DNA of 11,323 nt from Akkermansiaceae bacterium (GCA_903909905.1 CAIVXP010000238.1:1-11323), one strand, 5' to 3'; positions 1-6,219 are shown, counted from the stretch's first letter. Numbers and translations are program-made. Notes: generated by a model not told the origin, from the sequence alone.

Positions 1-2
1 CA

Positions 3-260
3 TTGGAAATCGACAAGGCGGTGACCGGCATCGGTGCGGCCGCCAAAGAAATCGAAGCGACCGCTGCCGCCACGCGCAAGTCGGTCTCGAGCCTTGGACC
101 CGATGGCCCGATGCAAGGCGACATGCTGCGCGTGCTCGACGAACTGCGCGCCTCGCTGCGCTCGCTCAAATCGGTCACCAACACCATCGAGGAGAAACCC
201 AACTCTCTCATCTTCGGCCGCGAGTCGTCGAACAATCCGGTGCCGAAAGCCGCTCGCTGA
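3..260 (+). CDS. MCE/MlaD-family (PqiB-like) lipid transport protein, C-terminal fragment
   Basis: This is the 3' end of a gene that begins upstream of the window; the codon at position 3 is an in-frame TTG and probably not the true start. The 85 visible residues are rich in Ala, Lys and Glu, as expected of the C-terminal helical region of an MCE protein. They end in a segment with Leu-Arg-Ser-Leu-Lys-Ser, Ile-Glu-Glu-Lys-Pro and Leu-Ile-Phe-Gly-Arg, resembling the PqiB ending in which a Leu-Arg-Ser-Leu helix is followed by His-Pro-Glu-Ala-Leu-Ile-Arg-Gly. Known members of this family are anchored in the inner membrane and form periplasmic rings or tubes that carry lipids between membranes. 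The next gene, 16 bases on, encodes the matching auxiliary lipoprotein, which supports the call. The MCE domains themselves lie outside the window, so the exact subfamily is uncertain. Confidence 0.75.
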   Translation: MEIDKAVTGIGAAAKEIEATAAATRKSVSSLGPDGPMQGDMLRVLDELRASLRSLKSVTNTIEEKPNSLIFGRESSNNPVPKAAR

Positions 261-276
261 AACATCCACCGCCGCC

Positions 277-834
277 ATGATCACCCGCACCCTTTCCCTG
301 CTCATCGGCATCCTGCTCGCGGGCTGCGCCACATCGTCCAAATCATTCTATGTCCTCACCGCCGATGGATCCGCGCCCTCGGGCAGCGGCATGGGCATCG
401 GCGTTGGACCCATCGCGTTGGCCGAATACATCGACCGCCCGAACCTCGTGATCGCCGAATCACCCAACCAACTCAGCATCGCCGACGACCACCGCTGGGC
501 CGGCGATCTCGCTTCATCGGTCGCACGCGTCACCGCCGCCAACCTTGGTCGCCGACTTGGCACCGGCAATGTGCGCACCTACCCATGGCGCGATGACAAC
601 GGCCTGCGTTATCAAGTGACCATCGACATTCGCCAGCTTCACGGATCAGGCGACGGCCATGCGGTCATCGAAGCCGGTTGGCGCCTCTATGCCTTGCCCG
701 AACGCAGGGTCGCTGCGGCAAGAACCTTCGTCGATCGCGAGCCATTGCAAGCGGACGGCTACCCGGCACTTGTCGCCGCGCAATCGAAGTTGCTCTCGAG
801 GCTCGCCGCCGACATCGCATCGGCGATGAAGTGA
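277..834 (+). CDS. PqiC-like ABC-type transport auxiliary lipoprotein
   Basis: This 185-residue protein starts with a lipoprotein signal peptide: Met-Ile-Thr-Arg-Thr, a hydrophobic run, then the lipobox Leu-Leu-Ala-Gly-Cys with the lipidated Cys at residue 17. The mature part opens with Ser-Phe-Tyr-Val-Leu, then Gly-Val-Gly-Pro-Ile and Tyr-Ile-Asp-Arg-Pro. This order is typical of the ABC-transport auxiliary component family (PqiC/YmbA, DUF330). A Trp at the Asp-Asp-His-Arg-Trp-Ala-Gly motif and the Tyr-Pro-Trp motif also fit. In known systems the protein sits in the outer membrane and pairs with a PqiB/MCE protein in lipid transport. It lies 16 bases after such a gene and is probably co-transcribed with it. 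The frame stays open upstream to position 34, but the ATG at 277 gives the signal peptide and avoids overlapping the previous gene, so I chose it. Confidence 0.85.
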   Translation: MITRTLSLLIGILLAGCATSSKSFYVLTADGSAPSGSGMGIGVGPIALAEYIDRPNLVIAESPNQLSIADDHRWAGDLASSVARVTAANLGRRLGTGNVRTYPWRDDNGLRYQVTIDIRQLHGSGDGHAVIEAGWRLYALPERRVAAARTFVDREPLQADGYPALVAAQSKLLSRLAADIASAMK

Positions 835-864
835 AGGCTGCGAAAAAAATTTCAAGCGGCCATC

Positions 865-1221
865 ATGCTCAAAGTTTACGGATATCAAAAATGCAGCACC
901 TGCCGCGATGCGCTCAAATGGCTCGACGCGCATGGCATCAAGCACGAGGTCAAAGCCATCCGCGAAACACCACCGACCGTGGCCGAACTCAAGGTTGCGC
1001 TCGATGCCGCGAATGGTGACCTGCGAAAAATTTTTAACACCTCGGGCATGGACTACCGCGCACTCGGCCTCAAGGACCGCCTGCCAGACATGAGCGAAAA
1101 CGAGGCGCTCGAAATGCTCTCGACCCATGGCAATCTCGTGAAGCGCCCCTTCGTCATCGGCGATGGCACCGTGCTCGTCGGCTTCAAGGAGCCAGCATGG
1201 AAAAGCGCGCTGTTGAAGTGA
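865..1221 (+). CDS. ArsC/Spx-family thioredoxin-fold protein
   Basis: This 118-residue protein has the layout of the ArsC/Spx/YffB family. A first strand (Val-Tyr-Gly-Tyr) is followed by Lys-Cys-Ser-Thr-Cys at residues 9-13, giving a Cys10-x-x-Cys13 pair. A helix with Asp-Ala-Leu-Lys-Trp-Leu follows, and late in the protein Lys93-Arg94-Pro95-Phe-Val-Ile precedes the Gly-Phe-Lys-Glu ending. The full length is normal for the family. Members are either arsenate reductases, transcription regulators such as Spx, or small oxidoreductases of unknown substrate. The lone family signature does not separate these roles, and there are no arsenic-resistance genes nearby, so a thiol-disulfide role is the safer inference. 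It follows the lipoprotein gene by 30 bases and precedes the antitoxin gene by 16 bases, all on the same strand. Confidence 0.85.
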   Translation: MLKVYGYQKCSTCRDALKWLDAHGIKHEVKAIRETPPTVAELKVALDAANGDLRKIFNTSGMDYRALGLKDRLPDMSENEALEMLSTHGNLVKRPFVIGDGTVLVGFKEPAWKSALLK

Positions 1222-1225
1222 GAAT

Positions 1226-1229
1226 GGAG
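1226..1229 (+). promoter_or_regulatory. Shine-Dalgarno sequence of the HigA-like gene
   Basis: A GGAG motif lies 8 bases before the ATG at 1238. It is one of the clearest ribosome-binding sites in the window, where most genes have none that I can see. It fixes the antitoxin start at 1238. Confidence 0.55.
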
Positions 1230-1237
1230 TATACCCT

Positions 1238-1537
1238 ATGAAACTCCGCACCAACCCCGCCGCCGGTCTTGTCCAAGACGAACTTGAAGCCCGCATGATT
1301 CCCGCTGCCAAGGCGGCCCGCGACATGGCGATTCCTCGCAGTCGACTCAGCGATATTTTTGCGGGAAGAAAAGGAGTTTCCTCTGATACTGCTTTGCGAT
1401 TGGAGCGCTATCTTGGCGTTCCCGCAGCTCTTCTCATCCGCCTTCAGGCCGAGTACGACCTGAGCAAGGCGACTGTGGACAAAGGTCCGCAGATTCGGAG
1501 GGAGGTTCGCCCGGCATCAAAACTTGTGGTCGCTTGA
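1238..1537 (+). CDS. higA: HigA-family antitoxin (orphan), XRE-type DNA-binding protein
   Basis: This 99-residue protein matches the HigA/VapI antitoxin layout. A short N-terminal Arg-Thr-Asn-Pro segment is followed by Leu-Glu-Ala-Arg and a helix-turn-helix at about residues 23-42 (Ala-Ala-Lys-Ala-Ala-Arg, then Arg-Ser-Arg-Leu-Ser-Asp-Ile-Phe-Ala-Gly). Next comes the family hallmark of Gly-Val-Ser, Thr-Ala-Leu-Arg-Leu-Glu and Tyr-Leu-Gly at 46-60, and Leu-Gln-Ala-Glu-Tyr-Asp-Leu. In known modules HigA neutralises the mRNA-cleaving toxin HigB and represses its own operon. higB normally sits directly upstream. Here the upstream neighbour is the ArsC-family gene, with only a 16-base gap. Downstream there are 39 bases before the end of the convergent dehydrogenase gene, so no toxin is present on either side. 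It may be a relic antitoxin or a stand-alone regulator. Confidence 0.85.
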   Translation: MKLRTNPAAGLVQDELEARMIPAAKAARDMAIPRSRLSDIFAGRKGVSSDTALRLERYLGVPAALLIRLQAEYDLSKATVDKGPQIRREVRPASKLVVA

Positions 1538-1576
1538 TTGGTCGGATCTTTTATCCCCGAGTCATTTCGATTTCCT

Positions 1577-2239
1577 TCACATCGGCGCGATGCGGCTGTC
1601 GAGTTGGAAGACTTGGCCTGAAGTATTGGGCATTTGGTGGTGGAGAAATCGGATGAACTCCGCCGCGTGTGCGCAGGTGTTGAAGCGACCGAGCGTGTGG
1701 CCAGCGAGGATTTGCTCGCGGCGCATTGGGGTGATGCCCGAGGTCATGGCCGTTTCAAGAAATCCGGGCAGCACTGCGTTGATCCGAACATTTGAAGGTC
1801 CATGCTGCGATGCGAGATCGGCAACGAGACCAAGCAAGGCGGCCTTGGCGGCGGCGTAGGGGGCCTGACCCCGCGGTGGTCGCAGAGCTGAAAAACTTGA
1901 GATCAACACGATGTGACCGCGGCGGCGTTCGATCATGTTTGGAAGCACCGCACGGATGCAGGAAAGCACGCCGGTGAAATTGACCGACCATGTTTCGTCC
2001 CATGCCTCTTCGCTGAGCTGACCAAGCGATGCATCGCGCGTGATGCCTGCTGCGCAGACTAGCAAGTCGATGTCGCGACCTTCAAAGTAACAGCGCACTT
2101 GTGCGGGATCCTTTACATCCAGCTCACGGCTGCCAGGTGCGGCGATCGACCAATCCGGTGCTGCAAGCGCATCGGCGGTGGCCTTGCCAAGGCCACCGGT
2201 GCCGCCAGTGATGACTGCCTGAATTGTCGCCGCCTGCAT
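1577..2239 (-). CDS. Short-chain dehydrogenase/reductase (FabG-like)
   Basis: This 220-residue protein is a classical SDR. The nucleotide-binding motif Thr-Gly-Gly-Thr-Gly-Gly-Leu-Gly is at residues 11-18. Asp41-Val42 contacts the adenine side. An NNAG-equivalent Cys-Ala-Ala-Gly is at 62-65. The catalytic set is Asn87, Ser115, Tyr128 and Lys132, in the form Ser-Ser-Phe-Ser-Ala-Leu and Tyr-Ala-Ala-Ala-Lys. A Pro-Gly-Phe-Leu-Glu-Thr segment follows, as in 3-oxoacyl-ACP reductases. It is about 25 residues shorter than typical FabG, mainly because the stretch between the first Gly-rich loop and Asp41 is compressed. It therefore probably reduces a ketone or oxidises an alcohol with NAD(P), but the substrate is not evident. 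It is the last gene of a minus-strand set, 40 bases after folD. It may act on fatty-acyl chains, given the acyltransferase in the same operon, but that is only inference. Confidence 0.88.
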   Translation of the reverse strand: MQAATIQAVITGGTGGLGKATADALAAPDWSIAAPGSRELDVKDPAQVRCYFEGRDIDLLVCAAGITRDASLGQLSEEAWDETWSVNFTGVLSCIRAVLPNMIERRRGHIVLISSFSALRPPRGQAPYAAAKAALLGLVADLASQHGPSNVRINAVLPGFLETAMTSGITPMRREQILAGHTLGRFNTCAHAAEFIRFLHHQMPNTSGQVFQLDSRIAPM

Positions 2240-2279
2240 GGTGTTTTAAAATGTGCCGTGACAGCAGCGCGGACAAACA

Positions 2280-3161
2280 TCAGGCCAGCGATTGCCGTGC
2301 CGCTTGCAGCGTGTTCTTCATCAGCATCGCAATGGTCATCGGCCCGACGCCACCGGGCACCGGAGTGATCGCCGAGCAGAGCGGTGCCACTTCTTCAAAG
2401 GCCACATCGCCGGTGAGACGATAGCCGGATTTTTTCGATGCATCGGCGACGCGATTGATGCCGACATCAATGACGACCGCGCCGGGCTTCACCCAATCGG
2501 CCTTGACCATTTCGGGTCTGCCAACAGCGGCGACGAGGATGTCCGCGCGACGGCAGATCGCCGGAAGGTCGCGCGAGCGCGAATGCGCGATGGTGACAGT
2601 GGCGTTGGATTTTTTTGAAACCAAAAGCAGTGCCATCGGTTTGCCGACGATCATGCTGCGGCCGACGACCACCGCTTCGGCGCCGTTGGTTTCGATGCCA
2701 GCGACTTCGAGCAACTTCATGCAGCCCGCCGGTGTGCAGGGGACAAATCCTGTCGGGTCTTCGAGCGCGAGCTTGGCGACATTTTCCGGATGAAAGCCGT
2801 CGACATCTTTGCGCGGATCGATCGCGCGGATGATTTCCTCTTCGTTGATGTGTTTCGGTGGTGGCGATTGCACCAGGATGCCGTGGATTGCGCTGTCGGC
2901 ATTGAGATCGCGCACGACCTTGATCAGCTCATCTTGCGTGGTGCTCGCGGGCAACTCGATCTTGCGCGAAAAAATTCCGAGCTCTCCGCAGGTGCGGACT
3001 TTGGATCCGACATACACCTGCGAGGCCGGATCGTCGCCGACCAGCACGACCGCGAGGCCGGGCGTGGTGCCGCGGGATTTGAGGGCTTCGACTTCCGCGC
3101 GGCACTCATCGAGCACGGCGGCGGCCACGGATTTTCCATCAAGCATTCGAGGTTGGTTCAT
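2280..3161 (-). CDS. folD: Bifunctional methylenetetrahydrofolate dehydrogenase / methenyltetrahydrofolate cyclohydrolase
   Basis: This 293-residue protein is a full-length FolD, the cytosolic enzyme that interconverts 5,10-methylene-, 5,10-methenyl- and 10-formyl-tetrahydrofolate using NADP. The folate-site residues line up with the E. coli enzyme: Tyr50 and Lys54 in Tyr-Val-Gly-Ser-Lys, Gln98, and Asp121 in Asp-Val-Asp-Gly-Phe-His. The NADP domain carries [11 protein letters not shown], and the second family signature Pro-Gly-Gly-Val-Gly-Pro-Met-Thr is near the C-terminus. The segment after Gln98 is Ser-Pro-Pro-Pro rather than the common Leu-Pro-Leu-Pro, a mild variation. The ATG at 3161 has no visible Shine-Dalgarno; a second Met at residue 6 is possible. 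It lies 17 bases after the acyltransferase gene and 40 bases before the dehydrogenase gene, so the three probably form one transcript. Confidence 0.96.
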   Translation of the reverse strand: MNQPRMLDGKSVAAAVLDECRAEVEALKSRGTTPGLAVVLVGDDPASQVYVGSKVRTCGELGIFSRKIELPASTTQDELIKVVRDLNADSAIHGILVQSPPPKHINEEEIIRAIDPRKDVDGFHPENVAKLALEDPTGFVPCTPAGCMKLLEVAGIETNGAEAVVVGRSMIVGKPMALLLVSKKSNATVTIAHSRSRDLPAICRRADILVAAVGRPEMVKADWVKPGAVVIDVGINRVADASKKSGYRLTGDVAFEEVAPLCSAITPVPGGVGPMTIAMLMKNTLQAARQSLA

Positions 3162-3178
3162 AGGGTTAGTTGAAAAAA

Positions 3179-3856
3179 TTACGCATCATCAGTGCCGGAC
3201 ACGAGCAGCGATTCGATTTTGAGCCGCTCGTTATCCAAGGCCTCTGCATCAAGGCCTTTTGACACATGCAGCGGTTCGCCAAAGGTAACGGACACGCGAC
3301 TGAATGGACGAGGGATCACGAAGCGGTCCCAGGTGCGAAGCCGCCATGCTGAAGAGAATCGCACATGCACCGGAACGATCGGCGCGCCGGTGGCTTCGGC
3401 GAGCTTGATCGCCCCCGCCTGAACCTTATAGCGCGGTCCGCGCGGACCATCGGGCGTGAGGCAAACATCCTGCCCGGCTTCCAACGCGCGCTTGAGGCCG
3501 ACCAATGCCGCCACCGCCCGACGCGATGAAGAGCCGCGAATGGCATCGAATCCAAAGACGGCCATCGCATTTGCGACCATGTCGCCATCGCGGCTCGCAC
3601 TGGTAAGAATGCTCACTCGGCGCTTGGTGCGAAGCATTTTAAGCCACACCGCCGGCACGACAAAAAACCGGCAGTGCCAAAGCATCAGAATGATCGGCGG
3701 CACGGGGGTATTTGGATCACCGATGCGGCCGGGATTGTGCAGATCGACCCGCAGCGTCGCGGTCGTGAGCTTCATTGCCCAGCCCAGCAATGTGCCGAGC
3801 AGGGACGATTGCCAGTCGCCGCGTATCTCGTGCCTCGCTTTCCTTTTTGAGTTCAT
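3179..3856 (-). CDS. DUF374 lysophospholipid-type acyltransferase
   Basis: This 225-residue protein resembles the DUF374 branch of the lysophospholipid acyltransferase superfamily. It has Trp60-His61-Cys-Arg-Phe-Phe, where His61 would be the catalytic base. Ser-Arg-Asp-Gly-Asp-Met at 88-93 and Arg-Gly-Ser-Ser-Ser-Arg at 107-112 follow. Next comes the acceptor-loop signature Thr-Pro-Asp-Gly-Pro-Arg-Gly-Pro-Arg at 134-142, then Gly-Ala-Pro-Ile-Val-Pro-Val. The Asp that usually sits four residues after the His (HX4D) is not present, as is common in DUF374. Members are thought to transfer acyl chains to membrane lipids or lipid A-like molecules at the inner membrane. A hydrophobic N-terminal segment at about 17-34 could attach it to the membrane. 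The frame is open up to 3997, but the ATG at 3856 gives a normal family N-terminus, so the upstream 47 residues were left out. Confidence 0.87.
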   Translation of the reverse strand: MNSKRKARHEIRGDWQSSLLGTLLGWAMKLTTATLRVDLHNPGRIGDPNTPVPPIILMLWHCRFFVVPAVWLKMLRTKRRVSILTSASRDGDMVANAMAVFGFDAIRGSSSRRAVAALVGLKRALEAGQDVCLTPDGPRGPRYKVQAGAIKLAEATGAPIVPVHVRFSSAWRLRTWDRFVIPRPFSRVSVTFGEPLHVSKGLDAEALDNERLKIESLLVSGTDDA

Positions 3857-3862
3857 GGGGTG

Positions 3863-3888
3863 GAAATAGCCAAACCGTTCTCCTGCAG
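3863..3888. repeat. Imperfect direct repeat, copy 1
   Basis: This copy reads GAAATA, then GCCAAACCGTTC, then TCCTGCAG with no spacers. The second copy at 4287-4327 has the same three blocks in the same order, separated by 6 and 9 extra bases. This copy lies just upstream of the acyltransferase start on the minus strand. Its role is unknown. Confidence 0.5.
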
Positions 3889-3976
3889 GGGGATGAAAAC
3901 ATCTGCCTTTCAGGCCGGGCGAGTGTCGCCAATGCGCGCCCGATGACAAGCCTGCGGCCCTCAAGTCACTTCTTTT

Positions 3977-3991
3977 GCCTTGCAGCAAGGC
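3977..3991. repeat. 15-base perfect palindrome, possible operator
   Basis: GCCTTGC, a single A, then GCAAGGC form a perfect inverted repeat with seven-base arms. It falls between the candidate plus-strand -35 and -10 boxes and just downstream of a candidate minus-strand -10. There is no T-run on either side, so it is not a terminator. A dimeric repressor could bind here, but about one arm pair of this length is expected by chance in a window of this size. Confidence 0.4.
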
Positions 3992-3995
3992 CCGC

Positions 3996-4001
3996 ATTAT
4001 C
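3996..4001 (-). promoter_or_regulatory. Candidate -10 box for the acyltransferase-folD-SDR operon
   Basis: On the minus strand this reads GATAAT, five of six bases of the TATAAT consensus, within CTAGATAATGC. No good -35 box lies 16-18 bases upstream. Transcription would start near 3988 and leave a leader of about 130 bases before the ATG at 3856. Confidence 0.3.
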
Positions 4002-4128
4002 TAGCCTCATTCGTCATAAGGTCGTCGTCCGCTGGCTGAACAGGCAGGGCACCGACCAGACAAAGCAAGTTTCGCCCGAGTCCAACACAGCTTCGGATCC
4101 GCCCTCACCCACTCATCCTCCAGCATCC

Positions 4129-4293
4129 ATGACACGCCTCATCTCTGCACTGACCACTGCCGGCCTCGCGCTGATTGCCGCCTCCTGCTGCTGCACCAGC
4201 GACTCCAAGCCAGCAAAGCTTCGCCCGCTTCCACAATTTCAGGAAATTCAAGCCGAAGCTCCCATGGAGCCGGAAATTCGTCCCTCGAAATAA
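4129..4293 (+). CDS. Small putative lipoprotein
   Basis: This encodes 54 residues. Met-Thr-Arg-Leu-Ile starts a hydrophobic segment to about residue 19, followed by three cysteines at residues 20-22 in Ala-Ala-Ser-Cys-Cys-Cys. The lipobox is thus Ile-Ala-Ala-Ser-Cys, which is weaker than the usual Leu-x-Gly-Cys but acceptable. Runs of two or three Cys after Ser are common in small verrucomicrobial lipoproteins. The mature part is only about 35 residues, rich in Pro, Glu and Lys, with no recognised domain (Pro-Leu-Pro-Gln-Phe, Pro-Met-Glu-Pro-Glu-Ile). The frame is open further upstream, but the ATG at 4129 is the only start that gives a signal peptide. I do not recognise the gene. The C-terminal end overlaps copy 2 of the direct repeat at 4287. 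Confidence 0.6.
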   Translation: MTRLISALTTAGLALIAASCCCTSDSKPAKLRPLPQFQEIQAEAPMEPEIRPSK

Positions 4294-4327
4294 CGCGTGC
4301 CAAACCGTTTTCAAAAGCGTCCTGCAG
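4287..4327. repeat. Imperfect direct repeat, copy 2
   Basis: The three blocks GAAATA, GCCAAACCGTTT and TCCTGCAG appear in the same order as in copy 1 at 3863-3888, with 6 bases inserted after the first block and 9 after the second. The copy covers the stop codon of the small lipoprotein gene and the start of the following 132-base gap. The two copies bracket that gene. Confidence 0.5.
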
Positions 4328-4425
4328 TATCGTGGTTGGGCGTTTTTGCTTATTTAGCACCTACTTAATTACGGGCTTTCCATGCAAGCAGCCCAACTGC
4401 ATAGTGCAAAATAGATTGGAATGCC

Positions 4426-4647
4426 ATGAGACCCCGACACACGCTCGATGAAAACTCACGCTTCAGGGGGAGCGTGAGGCACTACCATCGAGCTACCGAC
4501 CCGAACCAAACAAACTGGGACCAATGGATCAACGGCACAACCACAGCGATCAAAAGATCAAGAAATTGGGCCAAAATTCTGCTCCTTTCCATCGGGAGCC
4601 TCGCCCTTCTGGGAGTCGTCATCGGCCTGGTCATTGAGATGCGCTAG
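4426..4647 (+). CDS. Small single-pass membrane protein of unknown function
   Basis: This encodes 73 residues. About 50 polar residues come first, with many His, Arg, Asp and Trp (His-Tyr-His-Arg, Asn-Trp-Asp-Gln-Trp), followed by Lys-Arg-Ser-Arg-Asn-Trp-Ala-Lys and a single hydrophobic helix at about 51-70, then Glu-Met-Arg at the end. The positive residues just before the helix suggest that the N-terminal part stays in the cytoplasm. It has no signal peptide and no known domain that I can name. It stands alone, with 132 bases before it and about 100 bases before leuC. The low-complexity-free polar part and clean membrane segment argue that it is a real gene, but the function is unknown. Confidence 0.6.
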   Translation: MRPRHTLDENSRFRGSVRHYHRATDPNQTNWDQWINGTTTAIKRSRNWAKILLLSIGSLALLGVVIGLVIEMR

Positions 4648-4689
4648 CGCAACAAATGCGCCGAACCTCCGCTTGATGCGCATGCGGCT

Positions 4690-4695
4690 TTGACA
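4690..4695 (+). promoter_or_regulatory. Possible -35 box upstream of leuC
   Basis: A perfect TTGACA lies 59 bases before the likely leuC ATG. The positions 16-18 bases downstream hold CAGTTT or similar, a poor -10 box. It may drive leuC-hicB-hicA-leuD, but the evidence is one hexamer. I saw no leader peptide or attenuator hairpin in the 100 bases before leuC. Confidence 0.25.
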
Positions 4696-4753
4696 TTTTC
4701 GCGCCGCAGAGGCAGTTTTTCCGCCCGCCACCAACCCCGGCGGTATGTTCACC

Positions 4754-6178
4754 ATGGGAAAAAATCTCTTCCAGAAAGTTTGGGACGCCCACACCGTTGG
4801 CACGCTTGCCGACGGCCGCACGCAACTCTTCATCGGCACCCACCTGATTCACGAGGTCACCTCGCCGCAGGCCTTCGGCATGCTTCGCGACCTTGGCCTC
4901 AAGGTGAAGTTTCCGCAGCGCACCTTTGCCACCGTCGATCACATCGTGCCAACGATCGACCAAGACGCGCCGCAAGACCCGCTCGCCGCGGAAATGATGC
5001 AGGCACTGCGCAAAAATGCCGATGACTTCGGCGTCACTTATTTCGACCTCGCCTCCGGCAAACAGGGCATCGTCCATGTCGTCGGCCCCGAGCAAGGCAT
5101 CACCCAGCCAGGCACCACGATCGCTTGCGGTGATTCGCACACCGCCACTCACGGCGCGTTCGGCGCGATCGCCTTTGGCATCGGTACCACGCAAGTGCGC
5201 GATGTGCTGGCTTCTCAAACCCTCGCGCTCGAAGCCCTCAAAGTCCGCCGCATCGAAGTCAACGGCGATCTCCGCCCCGGAGTCTACGCCAAGGATGTAA
5301 TCCTTCACATCATCCGCCTGCTCGGTGCCAAAGGCGGCATCGGCTACGCCTACGAATACGCCGGCGATGTCTTCGACCGCATGTCGATCGAAGAGCGCAT
5401 GACCGTTTGCAACATGTCGATCGAAGGCGGCGCACGTTGCGGATATGTGAATCCCGACGCCAAGACGGTCGCCTATCTCAAGGGCCGCCCTTATGTCGAC
5501 ATGAGCGACTTCGACGCCACCGCCGCGCGCTGGTTGTCCTTTGCCTCCGATGCGGATGCGAAGTTCGACGACATCGTCCGCATCAACGCCGCTGACATCG
5601 AGCCGACCGTCACCTGGGGCATTTCGCCCGACCACGGGATTTCAATTTCCGAAATCATCCCCGATCCCGCCAAGGCGGCATCACCACAGGAGAAGGCCAG
5701 CATCGACGAGGCTCTCGCTTACATGAAATTGCCCGCAGGCACGCCGATCAAGGGCGTGAAGATTGATGTCGCTTTCATCGGCTCCTGCACCAATGGCCGC
5801 ATCTCCGACTTCCGCGAAGTGGCGAAATTCATCCAAGGCCACCGCGTCGCAGCGGGCGTCAAGGCGATCGCCGTTCCCGGCTCGCAAATCGTCGCGATCC
5901 AATGCGAGCAAGAAGGCATTCCGGAAATTTTCCGAGCTGCCGGATTCGAATGGCGCGGTGCCGGATGCTCGATGTGCCTCGCGATGAATCCCGACAAGCT
6001 CGTCGGCGACCAACTTTGTGCCTCCTCCTCGAACCGCAATTTCAAAGGCCGCCAAGGCTCGCCCACCGGCCGCACCGTCCTCATGTCGCCCGTGATGGTC
6101 GCCGCCGCCGCGATCAACGGCAGCATCGCCGATGCCCGTGAGGTCTTTGATCTGGCACCGCAGGCGAATGTGGCGTAA
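4754..6178 (+). CDS. leuC: 3-isopropylmalate dehydratase large subunit
   Basis: LeuC with LeuD isomerises 2-isopropylmalate to 3-isopropylmalate in leucine synthesis, using a [4Fe-4S] cluster. From the ATG at 4754 the protein has 474 residues, normal for the family, and begins Met-Gly-Lys-Asn-Leu-Phe-Gln-Lys like E. coli LeuC (Met-Ala-Lys-Thr-Leu-Tyr-Glu-Lys). An ATG three codons earlier at 4745 is also possible. The aconitase-type motifs are intact: [10 protein letters not shown]125-Gly-Asp-Ser-His-Thr-Ala-Thr-His, and the cluster ligands Cys345 (Gly-Ser-Cys-Thr-Asn), Cys405 and Cys408 (Gly-Cys-Ser-Met-Cys). The C-terminal Ser-Ser-Asn-Arg-Asn-Phe substrate segment is also present. The gene for its partner leuD is 426 bases downstream, separated by hicB and hicA. 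Confidence 0.97.
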   Translation: MGKNLFQKVWDAHTVGTLADGRTQLFIGTHLIHEVTSPQAFGMLRDLGLKVKFPQRTFATVDHIVPTIDQDAPQDPLAAEMMQALRKNADDFGVTYFDLASGKQGIVHVVGPEQGITQPGTTIACGDSHTATHGAFGAIAFGIGTTQVRDVLASQTLALEALKVRRIEVNGDLRPGVYAKDVILHIIRLLGAKGGIGYAYEYAGDVFDRMSIEERMTVCNMSIEGGARCGYVNPDAKTVAYLKGRPYVDMSDFDATAARWLSFASDADAKFDDIVRINAADIEPTVTWGISPDHGISISEIIPDPAKAASPQEKASIDEALAYMKLPAGTPIKGVKIDVAFIGSCTNGRISDFREVAKFIQGHRVAAGVKAIAVPGSQIVAIQCEQEGIPEIFRAAGFEWRGAGCSMCLAMNPDKLVGDQLCASSSNRNFKGRQGSPTGRTVLMSPVMVAAAAINGSIADAREVFDLAPQANVA

Positions 6179-6185
6179 GTTCGGA

Positions 6186-6197
6186 TGCCAAAAGGCA
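6186..6197. repeat. Small inverted repeat upstream of hicB
   Basis: TGCC, AAAA, GGCA form a perfect four-base-arm inverted repeat 22 bases before the hicB ATG and eight bases after the leuC stop. It could be an operator or just chance, since arms this short are common. Confidence 0.25.
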
Positions 6198-6219
6198 ATC
6201 AAAACAAATCCATACTCCC

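Larger units (their letters stand above)
3975..4003 (+). promoter_or_regulatory. Candidate promoter for the small lipoprotein gene
   Basis: TTGCCT (3975-3980) matches four of six bases of the -35 consensus. It is followed after exactly 17 bases by TATCTA (3998-4003), which matches only three of six at -10. This would put transcription start about 115 bases before the ATG at 4129. The match is weak and rests on spacing as much as on sequence. Confidence 0.25.
3857..4128. other. Divergent intergenic control region
   Basis: This 272-base region separates the minus-strand acyltransferase operon from the plus-strand small lipoprotein gene, so it should hold promoters for both. It contains copy 1 of an imperfect direct repeat at 3863-3888, a 15-base perfect palindrome at 3977-3991, and overlapping candidate promoter elements at 3975-4003. 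The reading frame upstream of 3856 on the minus strand stays open to 3997, but its composition gives no sign of a protein domain. Nothing else recognisable was seen. Confidence 0.5.

Noticed and set aside
34..276. Upstream extension of the PqiC-like reading frame
   Set aside because: It overlaps the MCE gene in another frame, and the signal peptide begins at 277.
646..1326. 226-codon antisense frame over the PqiC-like end, ArsC and HigA genes
   Set aside because: It spans three recognisable plus-strand genes and shows no domain or start signal.
1580..1592. CATCG-GCG-CGATG inverted repeat at the end of the dehydrogenase gene
   Set aside because: It lies in coding sequence at the C-terminus, has only five-base arms and no T-run, so it was not called a terminator.
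3857..3997. Upstream extension of the acyltransferase reading frame
   Set aside because: The extra 47 residues have no family match. The ATG at 3856 gives the usual N-terminus, and a candidate -10 box overlaps the extension.
4298..4350. Possible terminator after the small lipoprotein gene
   Set aside because: Only an imperfect tiny hairpin (CGTTTTC/AAAAGCG) and a mismatched long-loop pair (GCCAAACC/GGTTGGGC) were found. Neither makes a stable stem ahead of a T-run.
4631..5635. 334-codon open frame antisense to leuC
   Set aside because: It lies wholly opposite leuC, with Gly-, Ala-, Asp- and Val-rich low-information sequence typical of GC-rich antisense frames, and matches no family.
5681..6202. 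173-codon antisense frame over the end of leuC
   Set aside because: A shadow frame opposite the conserved C-terminal half of LeuC, with no independent support.
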